The position numbers and the translations under genes are program-made. A stretch of 64,000 bases of DNA from Isoetes taiwanensis (taxonomy: Eukaryota > Streptophyta > Lycopodiopsida > Isoetales > Isoetaceae), in assembly GCA_021234155.1 (NCBI GenBank), contig JAJEKV010000094.1:3144535-3208534 (forward strand), written 5' to 3'. This document shows positions 55,074-64,000 of the stretch, in pieces. The notes beneath the pieces are model-generated. The model was not told the DNA's origin, did not search any database, and saw nothing but the letters and a program-made list of their open reading frames with translations. Positions within the stretch are counted from its first letter, which is position 1, and every line of letters begins with the position of its first letter.

Positions 55074-57909
55074 GTGTGACAATGAAGATTCTATCTTCAC
55101 ATTTTGAGAATACTACAATTTCAACTACAAGCTTTACTTCAATTTCTTGTTCAATATTATACCCTCTTAAATTGGTGGTTTTCTCTGAAAACATACTAGA
55201 AGAAAATTCTATTTGCAAGGAAAAGTGTCACATTAAAAAAAGTCATTTCTATCGTTCCATAAAAAAATTAGTCATTGGGGGGGGGTGTCAAAATACAATT
55301 TCATGCACCTTTTTTTTTAAATGACATCATTTTACCCCATTTTTTGTAAAAAATAAGGGAATCTTTAAGAAATATTTCTTTTGCTCTGGTTTCGACGATT
55401 CGCTCCCGTTTATTACGCAATCTTGTTTACTTTTTTATTTGTTCATTTGCTACTGTAGCAATTCCTTTTTTTCCCTAATCATGCAGGGTTTTTTATGTGC
55501 TCATTTTCTTATTTGATCGTTGAGCAATCAAGAAGCTGTAATATTTCCTATCTGAAATACAAAATCTGCCTTAACTTCAAAAAAAAAAGGAAAAAAAAAA
55601 GGAAAAAAAGAAGAAAAAAAAAGAAGACAAAGGCCTTCTTTGTGCTCTTCTTACCTTTCATCTTATTCTTTGTGAAGATAAAAAATTCTTTATTCTTCGC
55701 CTTGTTCAACCAATGGCATATGTCATGCATTATTTCTACTTGACTGACTCAAAGGATAAGTGTGATGACAGTAAACACTGTGCCTTTCAAGGTGATTCAA
55801 ATGCCAAATGGCTGTTTGTTTTGGCTTAGCTTAAACTCTAATAATCGTTCATGGAGGAACTAGTTTTGCTAGATTTTTTTTTTTTTTTGCAAGATCAATT
55901 TAAGCATTCTAGTTATAATCTTGCATATTGATTAAATAGGCTATAAGATATTTCAGAAGATTAAATTATTTGATCTTTTATCATGTTACTAGCCTAGTTG
56001 CACCTTGGTCTGCCCACAGCTCTCCGGGGAGACTAAGCAGGAACCAAGGCCACGAGTGCTAATCACTCAACACTGGTGAGTGGGCACTGATGAAGCTCGA
56101 TAGTGAGGACTTGACATTGGTCATGTCAAGTTGCATCTAGATGAAGGTTATCTCATTGAGCTAGAGACCAGCCGCAACATGCTATTTTAGGTTTTGGATC
56201 GATACGTGGGTTCTGCACCCGTGGATTCTGGGGTATTTATGTTATGTATTTAAATAGTAACGGGTGTCGGGGGTAGGACTGTCACAAAATTTGCCAATCT
56301 TATTGCATCACACTCGACAAGAAACATCGAAGTATCTTGCAAAGGAGAAAGGGAAGTATCTTGCATCACACTCTACAAGAAACAGGGATTTGCCTTTCAG
56401 GCAACCAAGGAAAAACAACGTATATGCATCATCACCCATAATTAAGCAGAGAATTTACGGTGTATCCCCATTAGCCAGCACCAGCAATTTCATGCAGCAA
56501 TTTTGACAGTCCCAGTAACCTGTTCTTGAAAACGACCGTTAATATTGCATCTGTGATGCGTTTTAGCCAGTTCTAACAGAAACTAGGAAGAGGACAAACG
56601 AAATCAAGAAGAGAACAAATGAAATCTTGCTAGAAGTCAAACTCGTTCTGATTTAGAGTATTTAGAAGCTTTCAAATCCATCTGAATTGGAGTTCCAAGC
56701 CTCAGGCCTCTAGCTGTAGCCCTGCGCATGCTCAGAGTCTTGGCCGCTTATGAATGGAAACGCTCCTCTAGTGCCTGTAGCTTGCAAGGTATCACAGGTA
56801 CTTGCGATTTTTTAGCGTAAGGGGGATGCACCCTTTCATTCATATATAAAGCAGTGTCAATTTTTTCCTATTTTCCTATTTATTTGATGGAATTTGTTTG
56901 AGAAGCCCTCCACGTCGACACGCAGTTAAGTTTTGACTTTTGACCCTTATCTGTTTTAGTTCCGGCAGATCCAGCTCCGATGCTATAGGGTAATGCAAAA
57001 ATGATCCTCCGGCAGAGCTGTTGTCGCCAGGCAATGCAAAAATGGATTTATTGGCGGTCTCAGATCCACAATTTTTTTCAGAAGAAGAAGATCGCCGACC
57101 CACAAATGATTTGTTGTTTTTTGGGCAAAAAGTGGCGATCGATCGGTCCAAGACCCTGCTTTTGAACCCCCCGTTCCTCTTTTTAGGGCCGGGCCCACGG
57201 CATTTGGGGCATCACGGCTATGAGCATTTGGGACCGAAATGTGGTTATTGGAAACAGAGGCTGGAACTTAGTGCCTAAACTCTCTCTAGCCTTGCGGAAA
57301 TGGGCTTCCATGCCATCGCCAAGCTTGCAAACATAGGGCCAGATCTGTCAAGCTCAGTAGCTCAATTACTATGTTTGTTAACCCTGCACACAAGATTCAG
57401 AGAATATTAAAACAAGAATAGCAACGGGCTCCGTTGGGCGTCCACAAAGGGCTGGAAATCTTATCTGAAGTTCGCAGATTGTGCTGGAAGTTCGTCTAAT
57501 TCTCAAGCCTGGGAACCTGAAAATCGCAAGCACAGATCAGTGTAAAGCAGAAGGAAATTATTAAATCTGATGAGCGCCTTACCTTGAAAAGATAGAAGGG
57601 CTTGAATCTCAGGCACCGTTGTAATAGGAAGCGAGCCGTTTGTAGTGGTTTGAGAGCATAGCTACTCCTGCATCTTGCATTTCAGTCTCTTCTTCTTTTG
57701 ATTCTGGCTGAACAAGGTACCTCCTAGCCCATGTCTTCCCGTTGATTTTAGAAAAGTTAGTCCACAGTCTTGAGACAAATATTTCGAATGTGTCTGTTTT
57801 GATACATTTTCATGTCAAGAACCCATTTCATGAGCATACTGTGCATGAGGCAATTGCTTCTTTGAAAGTATTGTTTAGAATAAATTTGTAATTCATGCCT
57901 CTTTTCCAG
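55074..57909. other. No supported gene; A-rich tracts
   Basis: A purine tract (AAAAAAGG units) lies at 55578-55630 and a T run at 55874. Short frames (56264-56506, 57021-57278) show no domain. A structured GC-richer stretch at 56000-56270 was not identified. Confidence 0.45.
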
Positions 57910-58297
57910 AACTTTGTGGATTTGGCTGGCAGTGAACGAGCATCTCAATCTCTAGCAGAAGGTGCAAGGTTGAAGGAGGGCTGTCACATTAATCGAAGCT
58001 TGCTTACACTGAGCACTGTCATTCGTAAACTCAGGTATTTTACTTGAAAATACAAAGTACCAGCACACATTGCAACGTCTTTTTGTAATGTGTACCTAGT
58101 CCGCCAAACTAGCCATTAGCTTTATGTAATGCTACTGCCCCTAGATAATTTTGTTCTTATATTTTAGTCTGGCCCCTAATGCTCGGACTGCTATAATCTG
58201 CACCATGAGTCCAAATTTCTCATGTGGATCACCCAGAAATACACTTTCTTTAGCAACTAGAGCAAAGGAAGTTACTAATAATGCCCATGTTAATGTG
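57910..58297 (+). pseudogene. Kinesin-7 motor exons, one exon missing
   Basis: Exon 57910-58034 follows a TTTTCCAG acceptor and encodes [20 protein letters not shown] then [20 protein letters not shown], which contains switch II (DLAGSER) of the kinesin motor. Exon 58168-58297 (acceptor TATTTTAG, donor GTG/GTAAG) encodes [15 protein letters not shown] and then [20 protein letters not shown], the end of the motor as in plant NACK-type kinesin-7. The exon that normally lies between them, with the YRDSKLTR motif, is absent although splice sites are kept. No ATP-binding P-loop is present nearby. This is a gene fragment. Confidence 0.85.
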
Positions 58298-58446
58298 GTA
58301 AGTTCTGCTAAGGGATTGCTCTTGTGTGCTTGCTTATAAGTCTGCGCCATAAATAGGTCCATATTTTCGCAAATTTGTCACTGTATCGCGAAATCTTTGA
58401 TCCCTAAGTTGGTTGTGTGTCTAATACGCTTCTTTCATTGTTATTA

Positions 58447-58524
58447 TATGTTGATCCACATGAGAAGCTGGATCCGGAAGTTGAAGACGTCTTGCTGGAA
58501 ATTGCTGATGACTTTGTTGAAACA
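58447..58524 (+). pseudogene. TAF12: TAF12 histone-fold exon fragment
   Basis: The frame [20 protein letters not shown] then DFVETV matches the start of the histone fold of TFIID/SAGA subunit TAF12. The next conserved segment (the rest of helix 2) is absent: the frame runs on as unrelated sequence after a possible GTAATG donor. It lies in the same direction 150 bp behind the kinesin exons, so two unrelated genes have contributed fragments. Confidence 0.75.
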
Positions 58525-58840
58525 GTAATGATCTTGCACGCCTCAAGTTATGATAATTTCCCATGTTCTCTTCATAGCTATGCAATAAGTATTAGGTGAT
58601 GCACAAAGACCGCTTTGGTGAGTCCGGATTTTGATGTTTTGGGTTTTGGTGGATGGTTTTGTTGGCTTTTTCTAAGTTATCTTTGGTGTGACAACGCTTT
58701 GCTTGTGCGTTGGCTAAGCATCGAAATCTTCTTTGGAAGCAAAAGATGTTCTTTACATTTGGGTGAGATGGCGGTGTATAAATTTCTGAATTAGCGTGAT
58801 TATGTTTCTTGCTAACTTCATTTTTATGAATTTGCTATAG

Positions 58841-59240
58841 AAAGGAATTGGAACATGACAATTCCTCGGATTTGGAGGAGATGAATACCGATCATATAAG
58901 AGGCCGTGAGTAAAACTTAAAGTACATAACATTGATCTTATCTTATTTCAATTAAAAACATTATAATGTTTTTAACTTTTCTGCCTTTGGTTTGCCAACA
59001 AGAAGTGAGTCAGATAGGCAACGGCTTGCCCCTGTATGGTTTATATCATTATATGCTTATGTTCTTGGTGTCTTGCTAAGTCAATTCTAATGTTCTTTCA
59101 TGACTTCACAGTCCGACACCACTAGCAAAGCAGGATCGGAGGGCATCACAAAGAATGCCTCTCAAAACAACCCACAATATGAACATCGTCACATGTACAT
59201 GTCCACTTTCCCCTCAGATATTTTCCATGAGATGAGATGA
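58841..59240 (+). other. Further exon-like segments, unassigned
   Basis: After a GCTATAG acceptor at 58840 a frame reads KELEHDNSSDLEEMNTDHIR. After TTCACAG at about 59111 another reads SDTTSKAGSEGITKNASQNN and ends FPSDIFHEMR with a stop at about 59240. They could be tail exons of either captured gene or a third one. Confidence 0.3.
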
Positions 59241-62100
59241 AATCAAGATGGGGTGAGATCGGATGAGATGAAAAAGTTTATTATAAGTTCTTTGGAGATA
59301 TTTAAATGATCATTCATAGCCATCAACATGCAGCCACATTTTTGTCCTCCTTTCAAGTGACTCAATTAGAGGTGCATCCGCTTCTTCCGTCGAACAACAA
59401 TTTTCATGCCCACAAGAAGAAATATATTTTGATAAGCAAGGTCCATATCTCACTTTTATATGGTGCGTCCTTTGCATGCATAATGGCCTATTTGTGGTGT
59501 TTGAAAGAGTGGAAAGTTAAGATTGAGGTTGTTAATATTGTTTGTTGGTTTTCAAATATGTCCAAATGATCGACATGGCCCAAATAAGCAATGGTGTTCT
59601 CAAAGATTTCGTGAGGCACTCTTTTTTCGTGGCCCATAGAAAATTTAGACGTTAGATGGCTTCCAGTCTTGCAGAGGGAACCCTTTCTTGCAGAGAGGGA
59701 CGAGATGAGAAATATAAATATAAATTGGTTGCAATCTATTCAGCTTGGTGTATTTCCATTCCGGGTAGTACGCTTTGTGAGGCCATATTTCCATTCTTCG
59801 CAGTTGATGGGCTAGATAACGCCCTCCCACGCAGGGGCGCGCGGCCCAACGAGGCGCTATGGCCCAAATTTAGAGTAGCCATGTGGCCAGAAATTCGAAT
59901 GCGTCTGGCCGCAGTGCAAAGTTTTTTGTTACCGCTGGGCGATTGAAGGCCGGGCCGGCACCATAGCCGGAGCAAGAAACGACAAGGCATGTAAGTAAGA
60001 GAAAATCCTTAATGTCAAGCGAATGGGATTTGATGAATCTGAAAGATATGCCGCATGAGCTCATTAAGATTAGGGAATTAGAAAGAGGCGATTGAGAGAT
60101 CGTGGTTCGTGTTAATAGCTCTGAAGGAATGTGCAAAAAGTATTTCCAATTTTCTAATATATGCTTCCAATAGCCCAATAAGCATGCAAGCAAATGGGCA
60201 ACACCAAAGGATAATGTGCTTACTCATGATCCGGGTCTTGATACTACATAACAAGAGAGGTCAGATATTTCTACCTTCATAAAACAAGGAAGAATGGTGT
60301 GAAAAGCCGCAGAATGTCTTGAGTGTGATCTGTCATATTTTAAGGCAACAATGTATGACAATGTATATGGTCGGTGAACAACAATGTATTCAAATGATAG
60401 ACTCTCAAAACCATGTCAAGAGAATGCCATTTCTCGCCAATTCGTGCATGCCTTCTAGAAACAAGAATCAAGTGATGACCATGGGTAACAAATTTTGACC
60501 GAGATTTTCCCTTATTGTTGACATTTAAGTGCTTCTTCCCCACCATAATGACCAAAGACTGAGGCCATGGACACCAAAGTTATGTTTTTGAGAACTTGAG
60601 ATTGCATCCACATGTTTTCATTAGAAAACTATGCATGCATAATTTTGACTAAATATAAATAGAATACGCAGATATCGACCTAAAAGTGAAGACAATATGA
60701 TTGGTCATCCATAGGCCACAAAGCTTGTTAATATCAAACAAATTGTATATCACAGCATGTAACTAAGAGAAACTCCTTAATGTCGACATGTGTCCGACCT
60801 ACTCTCTTCCTCGATTGATAATTATAAGTGGGAGCTAAGTTTGAATATGGCGTAGCTTTTGTATATCGACATTCTTTAATGCCTTTTGAGCCAACGAGTT
60901 TTTAGACTAGCCAGAGCCTTCGTTGTTACTTTGATGTACCACGTATGCAAGGGATATCAATGTGATTGTTTATGAAGTCAGAGTGGGGAGACCGAAAAGG
61001 TCCAAATTGCATCTAATGCATGTGCCTTAGTACACCAAATTGGCATACATTTGCGTGACTGATATTCAAACCGCGGTCAAGCATGCATCATTTTTCCAAA
61101 CATCGCTTCTCATTTAGATTATCGTTCTCATCGCAACATTTCGCTTCAGCAGAGGTCATCGTTAACATTTTGTTTCAAAGAAGGTCAAATTTGATCTACC
61201 ACGCTTGAAACATTTCCATACATTGAGCAGAGCAAATAATCATGTTGGACAATATTGCATGACGGACCATCTCCATGATGAATATCATAAATTTATTCTT
61301 ACCATATGGAAAGCTATTGGGTTAATGGGTTCATGTTTTATTCGTATGCATTTTGAATAACCATTTTGCATAGATATATTGGCAACTACAGAGGTTAGAA
61401 TTTTCCATGCTCAAACACAGTTCAATTTTTGTATGTTCGGAACTTAGATTCTTTTGATTTAATGCAAAACATCTTTCGTAACAAGTCGTTATGATCAATA
61501 TTCTTCTATCGTGCAGGCACTGAACACAAGGCAACAAAATGCAGGTTCAAATTCTGCATGTTCTAGCATGTATAGATGGGTTGGGGAAGAGAAACGTTCG
61601 CGGCGGCCTTGGCCGCCGCGATAAGTTTCTTGTATTGATAAACAAGATTTCAATTCTAGCAGTAAGTTAAGGTTTGCAAATGTGTTTGACAAAAATATTC
61701 ATCCCTTCTTTAAGCTACGATGAAGCTGAAAGAGCAAGAGAGTTTGCGTAGAAAGCTTCAAAGATAGTACTTTAGCGAGCGAAATCTCCAAATGAGGGGC
61801 AGATTGGTGGTCAAAATTTTTCTGGTGCTGGAATATATTATTTTCAATTCATGATATAGTCCATTGATCCGTCATTTAATGCTTCAAATTTGATGGTTTT
61901 ATGAGTCAATGTAAGGGCTTTTTCTGCAAATTCTAAGGCATTTTGCCAAATACACTAAAATACAAAAAATTCCCTTAACAAAGATTCTGATCCTTGTCCA
62001 TGTTCAGCTCTTTCTGAGAGACTACCGTAGCTAACGAGGCAGGTTTTTGCGCAGGAAGCTAAGAAGGTTAGTACTCTAACGACTTTCCCTGGCATTTCAA
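59241..62100. other. No supported gene
   Basis: Short frames only. A GC-rich hairpin at 61599-61620 stands out, along with a GC-richer patch at 59815-59960. Confidence 0.5.
61599..61620. repeat. Perfect 10-bp GC inverted repeat
   Basis: CGCGGCGGCC-TT-GGCCGCCGCG in otherwise AT-rich DNA. Confidence 0.95.
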
Positions 62101-62103
62101 TCC

Positions 62104-62112
62104 CATATAAAT
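62104..62112 (+). promoter_or_regulatory. Candidate TATA box of the P450 gene
   Basis: ATATAAATA lies 41 bp upstream of the ATG. Transcription starting about 30 bp downstream would give a 5'UTR of only about 10 bases, so a second upstream start may exist. Confidence 0.5.
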
Positions 62113-62144
62113 AAACATGCCATCTTAGCTCAACCCATTCAAGA

Positions 62145-63725
62145 ATGGAAGCCTCAATCCTTGCCGCGGTTCCAAGCATCCAAGCTATTTGGCTATGGCT
62201 GCTCCTTCCGTTCCTAACATTTGCCTACATTTTTTTCTTCTCCCAACCTAGCCAGCCGTGGTCAGAATATAGCCCCAAAAGTTACCCTCTCGTAGGTTGT
62301 CTCTTTGAATTTCTCAATAACGCTCACAGACAGCTCGATTGGTTTACCAAATATTTGGTTAATTCTCCTAGCAGCACTATAAGCTTCAAAAGGCCTGGTT
62401 TAGGTCTTCCCTATGTCATTACTTCCAATCCTACAAATGTAGAGCGTATTTTGAAGACTAAGTTTGATATATATCCAAAAGGGGCCTATCTCAGCTCTCT
62501 CTTGTCTGATCTTCTTGGAAATGGCATATTTAATGTGGATCATGATCCATGGAAGATTCAGAGAAAAGCCGCAAGTTTTGAATTTAGCACCAGATCTTTG
62601 AGGGATTATTTACTGGATTCTCTAGCTTTAGAATCAGAAGAAAGACTCTTGCCAGCATTGGATAAGTTGTCCCAGGGTAATATGCAAGTGGATTTGCAAG
62701 ACCTCTTCTTGAGATTTGCATTTGATAATATTTGCAAGCTAAGCTTTGGAGTAGACCCTGGGTGTTTGGATCCGTCTTTTCCAAGCATCAAATTTGCAGA
62801 GGCATTTGATGCTGCCACTGCCTTAAGTGGCAAGAGATTTTATTCTCCACATCCTCTGTTATGGAAATTAAAAAGAATGTTTAGCATAGGCTCTGAAGGA
62901 GAGTTGAAGAAGGCCATCATAGTGGTAGATGAATTTGCATCTTCTGTCATCAAAAAGAGAAGGGAAAAATTGGCGGGCAGTAGAGGGGGCAATGAATTTA
63001 CAGGACAAAACCATGACTTATTGTCCAGATTTATGTCTTTGGAGGATACCTCTGACAAGTTCTTGAGAGATATAATCATCAGTTTTATTCTTGCTGGAAG
63101 AGATGCAAGCTCTGTCAGCTTGGCTTGGTTCTTTTGGCACCTATCTTTTAATCCCTCAGTGGAGGAGAGGATTTACAAGGAGATAAGCGAGATTGTAAGC
63201 CACAGGGATTCCAAATCTAGGCCTTCCTCAAAAGGGCAATTTAACTTTGAAGAATTGAAGGAAATGCATTATCTGCATGCTGCTTTGTATGAATCAATGA
63301 GATTATATCCCGCTGTTCCAAATGACAGCAAGGTTGCCTTGCAAGATGATATTTGGGAAGATGGAACCGTAATTAGAATGGGTATGAGAGTGATTTATAG
63401 TCCATATTCAATGGGAAGATCTAAGAAAATATGGGGAGAGGATTGCTTGGAATATAAGCCAGAGAGATGGATCAAAGATGGACAATTTGTGCCAGCAAAT
63501 CCTTACAAATATCCAGTGTTCCAAGCAGGTCCAAGAATTTGTTTAGGGAAGGAGATGGCCACTATACAGATGAAGTATGTTGCAGCAGCATGTATATTAA
63601 GTTATCAGTTTAAGGTGGTAGAGGGCGTTATACCACAATGTCTTTTGCGGATTAGCATGAGTATGAAAGATGGATTGCCAGTGAATATCCAAAGGAGGCA
63701 TAGAATATCCGAAGGAGGCTGCTAG
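62145..63725 (+). CDS. CYP94: CYP94-type cytochrome P450 (CYP86 clan)
   Basis: The protein has 526 residues in a single uninterrupted exon. An N-terminal membrane anchor (residues 14-33, IWLWLLLPFLTFAYIFFF) places it in the ER, facing the cytosol. Core motifs: I helix AGRDASS (317-323), K helix ESMR (383-386), PERW (439-442), and haem loop FQAGPRICLG with the thiolate Cys466. GMRVIYSPYSMGR, the FQAGPR loop and MKDGLPVNI are typical of CYP94, whose members hydroxylate fatty acids or jasmonoyl-isoleucine at the omega end. CYP86A/704 are less likely. The conserved I-helix Thr after AGRD, normally important for oxygen activation, is Ala (321), followed by two Ser. The start was chosen as the first ATG, 41 bp after a TATA box, and gives normal family length. 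The coding sequence is intact and likely expressed. Confidence 0.92.
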   Translation: MEASILAAVPSIQAIWLWLLLPFLTFAYIFFFSQPSQPWSEYSPKSYPLVGCLFEFLNNAHRQLDWFTKYLVNSPSSTISFKRPGLGLPYVITSNPTNVERILKTKFDIYPKGAYLSSLLSDLLGNGIFNVDHDPWKIQRKAASFEFSTRSLRDYLLDSLALESEERLLPALDKLSQGNMQVDLQDLFLRFAFDNICKLSFGVDPGCLDPSFPSIKFAEAFDAATALSGKRFYSPHPLLWKLKRMFSIGSEGELKKAIIVVDEFASSVIKKRREKLAGSRGGNEFTGQNHDLLSRFMSLEDTSDKFLRDIIISFILAGRDASSVSLAWFFWHLSFNPSVEERIYKEISEIVSHRDSKSRPSSKGQFNFEELKEMHYLHAALYESMRLYPAVPNDSKVALQDDIWEDGTVIRMGMRVIYSPYSMGRSKKIWGEDCLEYKPERWIKDGQFVPANPYKYPVFQAGPRICLGKEMATIQMKYVAAACILSYQFKVVEGVIPQCLLRISMSMKDGLPVNIQRRHRISEGGC

Positions 63726-64000
63726 TTTCTATGCCTATATATCTGCTGATTGTTCTGCCGTATTTCTTGTGCTTGTTTATATAGTACTACGGATGAAGAG
63801 GATTCAATATAAGAATATAGGTTATAATATTGTGATTGGCATTAATAATTGCCGTAACAAGAGTGATGCATTTAGACCAGCCTATTGCATTTTCGAGAAT
63901 GCTCTTTCTTTAATACATCTGTGGAGAATTCATAATGAAGTCTACATCTGTGGTGGAAAACTGCAAAATCTGCCATGAGAATAATTATGGACCACATTCC
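63726..64000 (+). other. 3' flank of the P450 gene
   Basis: AT-rich. A chance open frame at 63769-63978 has no domain. No perfect AATAAA was seen. Confidence 0.5.

Overview
The window looks like nuclear DNA of a land plant with a large, repeat-rich genome. Evidence: PLS- and P-class pentatricopeptide (PPR) remnants, two DIR1-like lipid-transfer proteins, a CYP94-type cytochrome P450, exon fragments of a plant kinesin-7 and of TAF12, and plant-type introns. Debris of almost every plant transposon class is present (MULE, hAT, Ty1/copia, Ty3 chromovirus, L1-like LINE, tRNA-derived SINE). Remnants that look DIRS-like would favour a fern, lycophyte or gymnosperm over a flowering plant, but the lineage is not proven. 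Only three protein genes look intact: the two lipid-transfer proteins (38560-38910 and 43836-44165, +) and the P450 (62145-63725, +).

Layout. 1-5.4 kb: no secure gene; short duplications and a small exon-like stretch near 3.5-3.8 kb. 5.45-5.78 kb: a SINE with pol III A and B boxes and a (TATC)n tail. 5932-15618: one complete TIR transposon of 9.7 kb, flanked by a perfect 9-bp target duplication and ending in inverted repeats of about 690 bp packed with GGAATCACC motifs. It holds a decayed Mutator-like (MULE) transposase with a SWIM zinc finger (+), a 15-bp minisatellite, and convergent minus-strand exons with a C2H2 finger and a cysteine/lysine-rich repeat. 16.3-19.6 kb: PPR pseudogenes. 22.5-30.6 kb: a retroelement graveyard (LINE 3' end, DIRS-like RT/RNase H, copia RNase H plus LTR, chromovirus integrase/chromodomain on the minus strand) with a 600-bp pure purine tract.

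30.65-36.9 kb: a second, unrelated MULE-like element whose two ends carry TATATCGA/TCGATATA near-palindromes, with a minus-strand transposase broken by a 95-bp tandem duplication. 38-44.2 kb: a tandem duplication of a DIR1-like gene, including promoter and a 5'UTR intron, separated by a 3.06-kb foldback-type element made of AAACCC-TTCC-GGGTTT hairpin units. 49.8-51.9 kb: a third type of inverted-repeat element built from the perfect palindrome GTGTATTCCGGAATACAC, with a hAT-type MITE (perfect 8-bp target duplication) nested in its GC-rich core. 51.9-55.1 kb: a frameshifted gene with D...D...D signatures resembling DUF7869 proteins, a candidate transposase. 57.9-59.2 kb: adjacent exon fragments of a kinesin-7 motor and of TAF12. 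62.1-63.7 kb: the intact P450.

The recurring theme is that four unrelated-looking terminal-inverted-repeat systems have ends made of tens of copies of a short family-specific palindrome. At least two have an identifiable transposase, and a third lies just upstream of an unusual DDD-type gene. The complete 9.7-kb element, with its convergent second gene, is the strongest candidate for an undescribed system.
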